Of a stretch of 64,000 bases of DNA, positions 23,080-37,000 are shown one piece after another; the stretch's first letter is position 1, and each line of letters begins with the position of its first letter. The translations under genes and the position numbers were made by a program. The DNA is from Tretioscincus oriximinensis (taxonomy: Eukaryota; Chordata; Lepidosauria; Squamata; Gymnophthalmidae): positions 1,134,330 to 1,198,329 of the forward strand of contig JAJVDF010000206.1 in assembly GCA_022410635.1 (NCBI GenBank). The letters are read 5' to 3'. The notes below the pieces were generated by a model, which worked only from the letters and a program-made list of their open reading frames with translations, was not told where the DNA came from and made no database searches.

Positions 23080-24370
23080 GAGCAGTGTTAGAAGCAGAGA
23101 CTCTTTTTTATGCTCGGTCTTGGGGTTCCTAAAAAACTATACTATGACACCTATTGTCTATGGTTAAGCAGTGCCATTATGGCTTTTCGTTAATTAAGGG
23201 CCAGAAGAAGCCTGGGCGAAATCCCTATTGTTATCCGGGAATGGGATAGCCTATATTTGTTTGCATTATTATTGTTTATGCACTATTATTGATGCTTATA
23301 AAATGATTGTATAATATCTCACATTTCGATGATAATATGCGTATAGCACTGGTTTGTTTGATGGACTCTTGCATTTTTATAGTTGAATTACAAGCAGTTT
23401 TGCTTGCTTTGAGCTACTTCTGGTATTTTTCTCAGGTGGAAAATGAAATCAGCATCTCCGTAAAGGCTGTCAGCAGCGAGAAGCATGAACTGCTCTAAAA
23501 TTGCCTGGTAGTGGCTGCTCTGGCTTTAAACTTAATACAACACCTTGGACTAATACCAGCAGATGACATGGCTCCCCATCATAAAGGAATATATGCTGGA
23601 TTCCCATCATAAAGGAATACATGGTCGTGACTAGTTGATTTTCCATTGCACGGACTTAATGCACGGATTTGTAGTTGATTTAGTTGCCGTGAATTGTTAG
23701 GCAGTAGCAGCTGGATGCCATGTTTCATAAGCCACAGCAAATTAGCAAGTGTGATTAATGTGCAAATAGGACTGTCATAATAATAGGATAGGCTTCTTCC
23801 AAGTCTTCAAACTTAACAGCTTTATTTCAGTTATTCATTACTGAACATTGTGCATAAACATAATTATTTTAAAACAATAAAAATAAAAGTTTATAGTTCA
23901 GAAGAAAGTACAGGGTAATTTGCGTTTCAAAAATGGGTCTTTATTTGTTAAAAATGCCTCCTTCTGGCTTTCTTTTATTCTATTTGAAATTCTATCTTAG
24001 CTTCCATATTCTCACCTTTGTTCTTTGGCACCACAGTAGGTTTGAAAACACACAGAGTGTTATATGATCCCCGTGAATTGGAACAAAGTGAAAAAAATCT
24101 TAAAATAAATAGCAAACTATCAGCCTGCCTTGTAAAGGCATGGAATCATAAAATTAGAAAGAGGCATTTGGACCAACGAGTTCAGGTCCAATGGCAAATA
24201 AAAGTGGGATTATTTTCCATAACATGGAAATTATAATTCTGTAAATGCAGATACAAACTGCCTTTGAATTTTTTGTCACAAGGTTTCTTTGTTGACTTGA
24301 ACATCAACTAAAATTCCAAGCTGTTTTTCACATATAGACCCTGGCCCCACCTTTACATTTAAATTTCCAG
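23080..24370. other. Intergenic DNA, nothing firm
   Basis: Only a short local tandem duplication near 23576-23625 (catcataaaggaata twice) and a possible decayed CR1 trace at 24140-24200. No gene signal. Confidence 0.45.
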
Positions 24371-24382
24371 GCCTGATAAATA

Positions 24383-25230
24383 TGCTTAATCCTTTTTTGT
24401 TTTCTGTGACCGAGCAGGAAAAGGTTCTTGGGGTGTTGGTGGACAGTTCAATGAAAGTGCCAACCCAGTGTGTAGCAGCAGCAAAAAAAGGCAAATTCCA
24501 TGTTGGGGATAATTNGGAAAGGAGTCTAAAACAAGTCAGCAAGAGTTCTTTACTTCTTTATGAATTTGTGGTGAGGCCACGTTTGGAATACTGTGTTCAA
24601 TTCTGGTCACCATATGTCAAAAGGGCTATTGTGGAACTAGAGAAGGTACAAAAAAGGGCAACAAGAATGATTAAAGGACTGGAGCACCTCCTTTACAAAG
24701 TCAGCCTGCAACGTCTGGGCCTCTACAGCCTCGAAAGATGACATTTGAGAGATGATCTGATTGAAGTATACAAAATAATGCATGGGATGCATAGGGTGAT
24801 TAGAGAAAAAATGTTTTCTCTATCACACAACACTAGGACCAGAGGACATTTGTTGAAACTGATGGGCAGAAGAGTAAGAACAAAGGAAAGTATTTTTTCA
24901 CCCAGAGGGTCATCGGCCTGTGGAATTTACTTCCTGAAGAGGTAGTGGTAGTTAACAGCTTGGATAGCTTCAAGAGAGGACTAGACAGGTTTATGGACAC
25001 CAAGGGTATAAATGGATACTAGGATGGATGTCTCGATGTTGTCTCCGGGACGGAGCCACAGGCAGTACTTCTGAAATGCCATTGGCAGGGAGTCGTGAAC
25101 AGGTGCATATTTTACTTTCTTATGTTCAGACTGGCCAGGTGCATCTGGTGGGTCTTTGTGTGAAGCAGAATGCTGGACTAGATGGGCTCTGGCCCGATCC
25201 AGTATGGCTTTTTTTACGTTCTTATATTTT
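24383..25230 (+). mobile_element. CR1-like LINE 3' end
   Basis: Open pieces encode RT C-terminal segments (SVTEQEKVLGVLVD, VVRPRLEYCVQFWSP), then the conserved tail to gatccagtatggc. Frameshifted near 24500 and 24740. Confidence 0.85.
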
Positions 25231-25239
25231 CACTGGAAT

Positions 25240-25920
25240 AAATATGAGGTTGACAGTCCAGCTACTGTTGTAGGCAATGTTGGTTTAATCAAGCCAATCT
25301 TATAAATATATCCAATTTTATCCGGCCAGTCAATAGAGTGTCATATTCATTGAGAATAAAAGATGTTTTGAGTTCTCTGTTTCAAATTAGTTCAAGAACT
25401 CGAAGGATTCCAGTTGAACTGGTTTTCAGATTAGGCTACTCGTCCCAAAAGAACAAAAGCTTTACAAGGTCAAAGGGTTAATGAAAATACATAACCAGCT
25501 AAGTTCAAAGGGGGATTGGTTTCCATGGAAAAGCCTTAGCCACTATGATTTACTTATCTATTATTTTAAAGTTCACTGATATGCTGAGAACTTTAGCACA
25601 TTTTTTGGAAGCGACAAGATGGTATTATTGCCTTGCCAGTCAGATATATGTTTACTGCCAAACTTCCCTTCCTACAAGACATTTAACACCCGAAGAATGT
25701 AGGCATCAAACCATCACAGAATTATGTAAACTTGCACTGCAATCCTAGATCAAGAACACTTCTAGGGCATTCAGGGCATTTCACACTGACGCAAGTATAT
25801 GCATACGTTAGCCAAGAGAATGTCATAATGAACATACTAGCAGGTGGATTTTCTGAGTTAGATAATGCTGGAAGGAAACAGCTGATCTGACACATACTTT
25901 TAATCCATCAGTTGGACTAA
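25240..25920. other. Intergenic DNA, nothing recognised
   Basis: No conserved exon or clear repeat seen. Confidence 0.4.
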
Positions 25921-25984
25921 ACCAATGGTTGCACACATACCCCATACCGAGTCTTATTCTGGGCTACATCTTGGGACAGGCTTC

Positions 25985-26345
25985 ACGTGCTAGTATAGAT
26001 GGGTCCCTCAGCGACCTTCCTGTAAGCAGAAAAACGTTTCCTGTGGGAGATACTGGGTGCAGATTGGCTAAAGAAGCTTCCTCCATCCCAGGGCTAGCTG
26101 CAGTGCAAGCTGGGATCTGTAGTCTGCAGAGCAGGGGGCCATGCAAGCTGAGCACAACAGCTCAGGTTCTTTTTTTTCATATTTGGGCTACTCCAACTTC
26201 ATGAAGCTGCTGGGCATCCAAGCTTTTATAATAAGCCCTTGTCATTGTGAAAAAAATGATTTAGAAAAGCAGGCAGAAATACAGCTTAAAACTATAAAAC
26301 AGGAAACAAAAATTCTTTCAGGAAGCAGAGAAATAGGAAGCTGAG
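25985..26345 (+). repeat. Unclassified ~400-bp repeat, copy 2
   Basis: Same family as 7140 and 29375. Keeps one ACTACANNTCCCAGC-type motif, inverted, at 26105-26123. Confidence 0.65.
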
Positions 26346-26899
26346 AATTTGTTCATATTTATGTCTGGTAGTGCAGACTGTGTCATAGTCTCCTATTCTG
26401 AGATATATCCCACAATAAGGCTCAGTATAAACAAGTTTTTTAGGTTTGAAGATGTATCAGAACCGCTTGTTCATGGGCTCTCTCAGGCTGAAAGTGAACA
26501 GAAACTGGATTCAACAGTACCTAGGATAGCGCTGGCCCCAGAGAGTTTTAATCCAGTTTAAGTCAGTTCACTTTCGGAGTGGAAAAACACAGCAACAAAG
26601 TGAGCAACATTTTCTCCCTCCTAAACCAAAGGTGAGTTTGGTGAGTGAGAGGCTGCCCGAGGAAAGCCGCCAGTCTTAGGTCTTTTCCCTCCCTCTGTAA
26701 GAAGAACGGTGCTGGATTAGAAATGAGGCTTTTCCCCCCCTATTTCCCATGCACTTGATTAACCCACAAGCGATTGCTCAATAGTGTATTTTAAATACTT
26801 CTCGGAATTGGGAAAGTAAGGGCAAGTTCGCGGTCAGCACATACACACACCCTGTGAGTAAAGAAGTTGCATAAGGCCTCCTGCAGGGATTCTATATCC

Positions 26900-27206
26900 G
26901 GCAGGGCTTGTTTCCCCCTACAGTTCTGTAGGTCCTGGGCGGGCGCTTTTCTTTCCCCAGATCCCGATCCGGAAACCTTTTGCAAAGGATTTGAACCACC
27001 TCCAGACGCTGAGCGGAAACGTGGGAGCCTCCGAAGCCAGGCGAAGGCGCCCTTGGCGTGCGAAGCGCTGAGGCGTCTCCGTTCTTTACAAGCCTTGCCG
27101 CTTGATTGAGCAAGAGCGGGCAGGGACCCGGTCACGCGAGCCCCGGGGCTGCCGCTGCTCCTTAAAAGCGGACTTGGGAGAGGCAGAGGGCAGAGCTGGC
27201 GGCACA
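26900..27206 (+). promoter_or_regulatory. SULT6B1 CpG-rich promoter and leader
   Basis: CpG-rich DNA ends at the SULT6B1 start codon. A TTAAAA at 27161-27166 lies about 40 bases before the ATG and is too close to be a clear TATA box. The call is from composition and position. Confidence 0.5.
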
Positions 27207-27411
27207 ATGACGGAGAAAGTGAACAACTTCCTTAAGAAAATCTTTGAGAAGCTGACGGCGGAATGCCAAGGGCGGGAGGATGCGGAGCTCCTGTTCCGAT
27301 ACCGAGGCGTCCTCTATCCTGCGCTCCTGTGCAGCGCCGGGACCTTCGAGGCCCTGGAGAAGATGCAGGCGCGGAAGGATGACATGCTGGTCGCCACGTA
27401 TCCCAAGAGCG
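27207..27411 (+). CDS. SULT6B1: SULT6B1 exon 1
   Basis: Starts at the ATG in cacaATGac and ends inside the PAPS loop (TYPKS|G). Donor G|gtaagg. An in-frame ATG at 27102 would add 35 residues from the GC-rich leader and is not used. Confidence 0.9.
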
Positions 27412-28041
27412 GTAAGGAGCCTCTGGCTTGGGAAGGAAGGGACATTCAGCACTGGCAGGACACTGGTTTAGGCCAGGGTGCCCGGGTGCTGTAGGGGTTA
27501 GGGCGGTGGACGCTTTGCTCTGCACAAGAAAACATGTCCTGGAAATTGCTCTTCACAGGGTGTTTGATGTGGAGAAAGCAACAAAAGCCATATTTGCCGC
27601 CCTTTGGTTGGCCACCCTGAGAGTTTCAGTTACAAGTACAAATAAATAAATAAATAAAGGTGACACACCAAGGTCCTGACCCCAACATCTTGGAACAGGA
27701 GCCTGACATCCATATGTTAGTATAGACCAGACCTGGGCAAGGGGCGGCCCCAGGGCCACATGCGGCCCTCCTACTGTCTCTGACCGGCCCACCCCTCTTA
27801 GCTCAGAGTTATATGCAGTATTGGGTAGAACTGAGTTAACTATATTAGTCCGGCCCTCTAAAACCACCCCAATTTCTCATGCGGCCCCTTGGGAAAAAAT
27901 AATTGCCCACCCTTGGTATAGACTATGGCAGGCCCCCATTATGCCATAGTCCAGACCTGCGCAAGGGGCGGCCCGAGGGCCACATGCGGCCCTCCTACTG
28001 TCTCTGACCGGCCCGCCCCTCTTAGCTCAGAGTTATTTATT

Positions 28042-28072
<31 letters not shown>

Positions 28073-31000
28073 TACTTATACCCCGCCCTATACCCGAAGG
28101 TCTCAGGGCAGCAAAAACAGTAAAACATCGCTACAAAAATTTAAAAAAGTATAAAACAATATTAAAAGTAGGGATAGAGATGGCATTTCTTCAGCCAAAG
28201 GCCAGGCAAAAGAGGTGCAGTATTGGGTAGAACTGAGTTAACTATATTAATCCGGCCCTCTAAAACCAGCCCAATTTCTCATGCGGCCCCTTGGGAAAAA
28301 TTAATTGCCCACCCCTGGTATAGACTATGGCAGGCCCCCATTATGCCATAGTCTATTACTGGCATGTAAATCTGTTAAGGGCTTGAATTGTTCTCTTCAG
28401 CACTTGCTGAGCTCAGTGGGAACCACAACCTAGGGAATTCAGCCTGTTAAATGTGGCAGAGACTTTGTGGGTCTGCATGACTGACCAGACTCTCTGTTCA
28501 CACTCTGCTGCTGCTCACTTTCTATTTAATTAACATATGCTGAGGTTTGTTAATTGCAAGACAATAAGCAGATAATATATTTGCCTTTGAAAAAAAATTA
28601 AATCATACTTTTAAGGTGAAAGTTGATAAGTATGTGTTGGAAAAAGGTGGTTTGTAGGTTGACCAGATGACCCCTTTTGGGGGGGCAAAAACCCGTTTTT
28701 GAGGTGCCTCCTGGTTTTGTCTGAGGAAAAAAAATTAAAAAATGATTTTTTTTTCAAAAAAAAGTCTTTTTTTGAAATAATTTTCTTCAGAAACCCCCCC
28801 CCCCCAAAAAAAAAGGGGGTCATCTGGTCAGCTTATGTTACAGAAACCATCAGATCTTCTCTTTCCCCATTTGTACAATGCAATGGCTATGACTATCCCA
28901 AATGGCTAGGAACCCCCATTCGTTTTCTTGCAGGTTTTGTTTACAGGCAGATAGATTAGATCATTTTTAGATCAGGGTCAAAATAAACAGTTTCAGAGAT
29001 TACACTACTATGAACAGAGAGCTACAGATTGATAAGGCCTGGATGCAAGTTTAGTATCTAAGTGAAACTGACTTAAAATGCCTTGTGTACAGTGTTATAA
29101 AATATAGGTTGCAGCCATATACCCAAAAAAAGTTCAAAAGCAAACAAGGGGTGGGAGTATATGCCAACGTTGCCCGATTTGTGTTCTCATTCTACCTGTA
29201 ATCCACATTAAAGGCCAAAAATTATCTTTGAAATGTTTGCATTACAAAAATTATTTTGTAACATTAGATGTCAAGCAGCTCCCTATGTGAGAGGAGGATA
29301 TTAGGATACTAACATTTGGAAGCTTACAAATTTTAAATGTTATATCGAGGACAAATGTTATATCCTTACTGTATGCATAAAAATGTTTCTTGTGGGCGGA
29401 ACTGAGCACAGATTGGCTACAGAGGCTCCCCCCACCCACCCAAGGGTAGCAGGTTGGGAGTTGTAGTCTGCAGAGCAGGGCCCACACAGGCTGGGCAGAA
29501 GAGACAGCCTGCTGCTCTGACTACACTTCCCAGCAGGCCCTGCTGCCTGCAAACAACAGCTCTGCTTTATTTTTTTCACATTTGGGCTGCTCCAAAGTTG
29601 TGTAGCTTCTGGGCACTTAAGCATATATAATAAGCACTTTTCATCGTGAAAAACCGGCATAGAAAAGCAGGCAGAAATACAACTAAGAAACAGAAAACAA
29701 ATTATGTTAGGAACTAGAGAAACAGGAAGCTGGCAGTTTGTTATTGTTTATCTCAGGAATCATATCTATATGACGTCAAAAGATTTAAGCACTTCACAAA
29801 CACTGACTTTAAATAGCATAAACATCTGTGTTTGTTCATTTTTATTTCATAGGTACTAACTGGACAATCAAAATATTATTGGAGATGGCCGTTGCTGCTA
29901 GTGATCCTCCCATGGAGTTACCAGAACCAGAACACTTCCCGGTGCTTGAATTTGGATCTTCCGAGAAGTTTGAGGTCAGTATGGCTTAAAAATGTGTTTA
30001 TTTTAACAAACGTGCTCGTTTTACAATTTAAGGAGGCCAAAGTCATACCTAAGTATTAATTCAGCTTCAGTTGACTTTCAGACTGTGACTGTGTTCATCA
30101 GTAACATGCCAGGATGTTTATTTTTGGCATCCTTCCATTCAGAAGAAGAAGAAGAACTTGGTTCTTGTACCCCGCTTTTCTCACCTTTCAAAGGGACTCA
30201 AAGCGGCTTACAAGGATATATTTTGCCCGAAGGCTCACATTCTATCTTCCCCACCAGGCTATAGTGGTTCCCATGTATCTCCTTGCAGTCAGTTGCAATT
30301 TCTTGCAATTCATGCTTTCGAAAGCTGGGTTGGCTAGAGCTACAGGCTAGTGGAAGGTATTCACCCCTCCCCACGTCCCATACAGGGCTTCGAAACCCGA
30401 TCTCCCAGGCGAGAGACGAATTCCTAAGCGACTGAGCTATCCATGCCTACTAAAACCCACCTTTGGTTTAGATATTGTGAAAATGAAATTATTATTCACT
30501 TCACTGTTGTATTTTTCCATTCTAAAAGTGGACAAACTGGATTAAAATGTAGAGCCTAAGGTATTTTACAGCTATCAAGTGTAACTGAATAGTGCACACA
30601 CAGCCAAATTCCTTTGAACATTTCCCAGAAAACATAGATATTATATTCTGACCCTTGGTTTAAATCAGAGTTTTCAAATGATATATTTCCATCAGAGGGC
30701 TTATATATTTTCTAACATTTGCATCAGTTCCAAATGACATTTAAAGTATTTCTTCTAAGGCCGCCTAAAAAAAATCATTCAGAAATATACTTTCCCCAAA
30801 AGAACTGGATTTACAGTTTCGGTAAATTTACTTCCATTAGGACCCCATCCAGAGAGAGCTATAGAAAAGTATGCAAATTGCTTGAATTTATGTGCTCACT
30901 AGCACTGTCCACTCTTTTGCTTAGCCTCAGCCAGAAGCAGAACTCTTCGGCCCCTTCCGGAGGTTGTCTGCCAGGGATCAGAGCTGGAGAGATCCCACGG

Positions 31001-34000
31001 CCACTGGGAGGGCACTGATTGCACTACATGTCATTGCCTGCCACCCATAAAACCAATCATCTACCACTGCTGCTGGAATTCCAGCAGTGGTGTGTCCACA
31101 TCATCAGTTGGCATGAGTGACAGCTTGTGGGGCTGTGGAAGCTCAACAACTATAGGTATGTGACTTTGTGTGTGGCGGGTGATGCCTCCCTATGTGACGA
31201 ATCTGGAATGGCTCTAGATAATCAGTATTGTCCAAGCATCCTTGAAATTGGGCAACCACCATTTTCTCCACTACCTTGCCCAGAAAAGGTTGCTTGGATC
31301 ATCTGGATCCAGCAGGCATGAATAGCGCCGTTGCTAAGGAGACGGTTTCTTGTCTGGGAGATCGGGTTTTGAAGCCCTGTGTCGGACGTGGGGAGGGGNG
31401 AGCACCTTCTACTAGCCTGTAGCTCTAGCCAACCCAGCTATTTGAAAGCAAAAATTGCAAGAAATTGTAACTGACTGCAGCTAGTTAAATAGGACCACCA
31501 CAGCTTGGTGGGGAAGATAGAACATAAACCTTCGGCCATTATAAGCCACTTTGAGTGCCTTCAGGTGAGAAAAACAGGGTATAAAAACCCAGTTCTTCTT
31601 CTTCTTCTTCTTCTTCTCCTTCTCCTTCAGGGAAGGCTTCTTGAGGTAATCTGAAATTTGCAACTCTCTGTGTTGCAAGTTTGCCATTCTGATAAGCCTC
31701 AATGAACGTGGCAGGCATGATGGAACTACAAATCAAAAATCAACTAGAGGGACACAGAGGCCTCATTAACATTTCTTTAATTTGCCTTTCTAGAGTTATG
31801 ACAAGCAGCCTTCTCCGCGTATTTTTTCTACTCATTTTCATTATGATAACATCCCGAAATCTTTTCATGAAAAGAAGGCGAAGGTAAGCAGTTGCCTCAA
31901 CAAGATATTATTGACAGTAATGTTTGTCAGAATTTAAGAACAAAGATGATTAATTCTTTACCCTGGCCTTTGGATGAAAAAGCTGTCGTCCCTTCCCTAC
32001 CCTCAGGTACTATTGTTTTAATATGTTGGTTTGTTTTTAATGTGTTGACTTTTTATTGAAAACCACCCTTTGGGTATAGGGCAGTATAGAAATGCAAATA
32101 TATAAATACACTTTTAATTTATGAGGATCTTTATATACTGTATAATCCTGAAACGAGCATCCACAAGCCTCTGTACGGTCACGGCTCTAACACGCATGTG
32201 TCAAGAGCGCCACCTACTGGCCTGGGGACACGGACCGTCCCGCTACCCGCTGCCTGTCAAGGCAGGAGAGGCGGAAGCAGGCACAAGCCGCTGGCCCCAT
32301 TGCCGCGCTTCTGAGGCCTGTTTCAGTTCCGGGGCAGGCCGAAACTGAGCCACCCCGGGGCAGGCAAAGACAGCCACTGGAACTGATGCCACCAGGCCCA
32401 GCTCTCCTGTGGCCTGCCCCCACCATCCTTCCACCACAACCATTTTCCAGTCCGCTCCACCGGTGCCTCTCCATCCCTCCCTTCGTCCAACCCTCCCCGC
32501 CATCCATCCCCTGGGTCACCTGATCCTCCCTCACCCTCTCCCCCAGCCNTATTGGTAGCCCCCTTCCCCTTCTCACTCCCATTATCATTAGGGCCTCTGG
32601 GGCCCATGCACCTTTCGTTCTTCTGTCCTCATTGGGCAGGGGCAGGCTGCAAATACAGCCGACAGTAAGGACGAAGAAAAAGAGGAAGAAGAAGAGGAGG
32701 AGGAAGAAAAAGAAGGTGACAAAGAAGAAAGAAGCCCTTTGGGAGAGGGAGGCAGCGCGCGAGAAAAACACACCAGACAGGCTGCATCCACACATCACTT
32801 CTTTATTCCACTATAGATGGATATTCCACAATAAAGCATTGTGGGGACTGATTTATTCCAGAATAACTATTTATTTTCTAAGCTACATCCATAGTCCACA
32901 ATAAAGCATGGATATTCTGGAATAAATCAGTCCCCCACAAATGCTTTATTGTGGAATATCAAATTTATTCCAGATTTATTCCAGAATATCCATGCTTTAT
33001 TGTGGACTATCAAACTATAGTAGAGTAAATAAGTTATGTATAAATTTACGTAAAATTTATATTCAATATTCTGATTGAAGTGTATAAAATTATACATGGG
33101 ATGTGTAATGTGAATAGAGAAAAAATACTTTATCACACAACACTAAGACCAGGGGTCATTTCTTGAAACTGATGGGCAAAAGACTTACAACACACACAAG
33201 GAAGGAAAAGCATTTTTTCACCCTGAGGGCCTTTGGTTTGTGGAACTTACTTCCAAAAGAGGTGGCGGTACCTAGCAGCCTAGATAGCTTTAAGACAGGA
33301 TTAGATAAGTTCCTATACACATACACAATTTCCTCCCTCCCTTGCCACTCTTCGTTTCCCCCCCNCACACTCCCCCAGCCACCTTCCTGTAAGTAGAAAA
33401 AGTGTTTCCTGTGCCCTGGAGGGGCCATAGATTGGAAACATTTTTGCAGCTAACAGGAAAGTAGCTGCAAGAGGAAGAGGAACAACAAGAAGTCAAACTG
33501 CACACTTTCTGTTTCTCTACTTTCAGACAGAATTCTTGTTTCCTGTTTTATTGTTTTAATTTGTATTTCTGCCTGCTTTTTTACACAGAATTCCAAAATC
33601 ACCAATACTGAACACAAATGCTTCTTCCATCCTACTACCAGGTCTTTATCCTGTCTTACTCAGAGGGTAATTGGCATATGGAATTTAGTTCCAGAAGACA
33701 TGGTAGTAGCTGGCAGTTTGGATAGGTTTAAGAAACGATTAGACAACATGTACAGTTGGCTAGAAACTGTTGCATACGCAAACAGCACCAGGCTAATTCC
33801 CCTAGTATCCTAATAAATTACATTTTATTATAGCTATTCTAGACGTAGATTTTTCTAGATTGAGTATCCAACAGAAATCAATGAGATTTTAGCTATTCAT
33901 GATAACTAACAAAATCTATATTCAACCCAGTGCTGGATTTTCATAAGAGCATAAAAAGAGCCATACTGGATTAGGCAAGAGCCCATCTAGTCCAGCAAAA

Positions 34001-37000
34001 GCAAAATATGCACATGTTCATGACTCCCTGCAAATGGCATTTCAAGAGCACTAAGTGTTGTTCCATAATGGAGGCTTAATCTAAACATTCATCCTAGTAC
34101 CCATNTTATACCCTTGGTGTCCATAAACCTTTCTAGTCCTGGCTTGAAGCTATCCAAACTGTTATCTACCACCATCTCTTCAGGAAGCAAATTCCACAGG
34201 CTGATGACCCTCTGGGTGAAAAAATACTTTGTTCTCACTTTTCTGCCCATCAGTTTCAAGGAGTATCCTCTGGTCCTAGTGTTTTGTGATAAAGAAAGCA
34301 TTTTTTCTCTATTCACCTTATCCATTCCATGCAAGCTTTTGTACACTTTAATCAGATCACCTTTCAAACGTTGTCTTTCAAGGTTAAGGAGGCCCAGACG
34401 TTACAGCCTGACTTCATAAGGGAGGTGCTCCAGATCCTTGATCATTCCTGTTGCCCTTTTCTGCACTTTCTCTAGTTCCACAATATCCCTCTTGAGATAT
34501 AATGAACTGAACACAGTATTCCAAATGTGGCCTCACCACAGATTTATAAAGAGGCAAAACAACATTTGCTGACTTGTTTTTGATTCCTTTCCTAATTATC
34601 CTCAACATGGAATTTGCNTTTTTTGCTGCTGCTGCACACTGGGTTGACATTTTCATTNAATTGTCCACCAACACCCCAAGATCCCTTTCTTGCTCAGTCA
34701 CAGAAAGCTTGGTTCCCATCAGGTGGTAGGAGTAGTTGGGGTTCTTTGCCCCAATATGCATGACCTTGCACTTGCTTAAATTGAAGTGCATTTGCCACTT
34801 TGATGCCCACTCACCCAATTTCAATAGATCCCTCTGGAGCGCCTTAAAATCATTTTCAGTTTTCACTACCCTGAACAATTTAGTGTCATCAGTGAACTTA
34901 GCTACTTCACTATTTACCTCGGCATCCAGATTGTTTATAAATATATTAAAAAGCAAAGGTACAGACCCCTGGGGTACTTCACTTCTTACCTCTTTCCACT
35001 CAGAGAACTGTCCATTTATTACTACCCTCTGTTTTCTATCTTTTAGCCAGTTTCCAATCCAGGACAAAGTCTGTCCTCTTATACCATGAGTGTGGAGCTT
35101 TTTTAGGAGCCTCTGATGAGGGACTTTATCAAAAGCCTTCTGAAAATTTAGATAGACAATATCAACTGGATCCCCTTTATCTAAATGTTTGTTAACACCC
35201 TCAAAGAAATCTAGCAGTTTAGTAAGGCATGATTTACCTTTGCGGAAACCATGCTGANTTTCATCCAGCAATGCATGCTTCTCCATGTGTTTAGTAATTT
35301 TGTCCTTAATTNTAGTTTCCAACATTTTACCTGGAACTGATGTTAAACTGACAGGTCTATAATTTCCAGGATCATCCCAGGATCCTTTTTTTAAGATTGG
35401 TGTTACGTTAGATACCCTCCAATCTACTGGTACTGTGCCTGATCTTAAGGAAAGATTAAATATTTTGGTCAAAAGTTCAGCAATTTCACATTTGAGTTCT
35501 TTAAGAATTCTTGGATGAATGCCATCTGGGCCTGGGGATTTATTAAGGCTAGCAAGGACCTCCTCCCTTGTTATCTCTATCCAACTTAATTCCTCTGGTG
35601 TTATTCCTGAGAAGACTAAATCTGTTGTGGGTAAATACCCTCTGTCTTTTTCAGTGAAAACTGAAGCAAAAAATGCATTTAACCTCTCTGCAATCTCCAT
35701 GTCCTCCTTGATTATGGCCTTTTGTCCATTGCTGTTGAGTGGTCCGACTGCTTTCCTGGTAGGATTCTTATTTCTGATCTATTTNAAAAAGTCCTTATTA
35801 TTTATTTTAATATTCTTTGCAATGTGCTCCTCAAAGTTTTNCTTCGCATCCCTGACTACCACCTTGCATTTGGTTTGCCACAGTTTGTGTTCCTTTCTGT
35901 TCTCCTAACTAGGATAAGCCTTCCACTTTTTAAATGAGTTTCTCTTTATTCTAATGACTTCCCTTACTGCAGAGATAAGCCATACAGGTGTCCTTTTGGA
36001 CTTGGTGGAAGCCTTTAGTCTCTTGGGAATTCATTTTTTTTTTGCTTCCAATATTGTATATTTTGAAGGGACTGGACTTTTCTCACTTTCCCTTTTAATT
36101 TTCTTTTTACCATTTTCCTTATTTGGGGAAAATTTCCTTTGTGAAAGTTGAAGGTTTCTGTGTTAGAACTGCTTGACAATTTTCTACCCACGTTCAAGTT
36201 GAAAGTTATTGTATTGTGGTCACTGTTTCCCATGGGATCAGTTACAGCTACATCTTGTATCAGGTCCTGTTCATTACTTAGGATTAAATCCAGGATTCCC
36301 TTGCCCCTGGTTGGTTCTAAAACCACCTGCTCTAGGAAGCAATCAGTTAGCATGTCTAAGAATTTTATTTCTTTTTCATGAGTTGAACAAGAGTTTGCAC
36401 AATCAATGTGTAGATAGCTGAACTCTCCCATTATTACTACCCTTCCCTTTTTGGAAGCTTCAGTGATCTCATGTTCCAAATGAGTATCGCTTTCAGGTGT
36501 NTGGTTAGGAGGCCGGTAGCATACTCCCAGTATTAGACTTGTTTTNTGACCTNATAATGTTATCCACAGTGCTTCTGTGGTTGGGTCTGTTTTACCTGGA
36601 AATTCCAGTTCGTAGGACTCAATGTCTTCTTTAACATACAAGGCTACACCACCACCAGGTCTCCCTTTCCTATCTTTTCTGTAAAGGTTGTAACCTGGGA
36701 TTACTGTATCCCATTGGTTTTCTTCTGTCCACCAGGTTTCAGTTATGCCAACAATATCAACATTATTATCATCGTTCACTAAGCATTCTATTTTTGTTTG
36801 GAGGCTTCTGGAATTTGCATACAGGCATTTTGCATACTTGAACAGGGTCCCCCCACCCCCCGATACTATATTATCTGCATAATTGTGTTCCTCAGCAATT
36901 GCATCTGTGGGCTTTCCCACAGATACCAGTTTAAAACTGCTTTGCAACCTTTTTAATATTAAACGCCAGAAGTCTGGTTCCATCCTAATTCAAGTGCAAC

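Noticed and set aside
30141..30450. Possible tRNA genes at the SINE heads
   Set aside because: A and B boxes exist, but each is joined to the same long body and CTT tail; these are SINE copies.
32214..32798. 194-codon minus-strand frame in SULT6B1 intron 3
   Set aside because: Low-complexity Phe/Leu from a purine tract plus an N. No domain or splice support.
34414..36983. A complete working reverse transcriptase
   Set aside because: Frameshifts, N bases and lost residues show that both the endonuclease and RT frames are broken.
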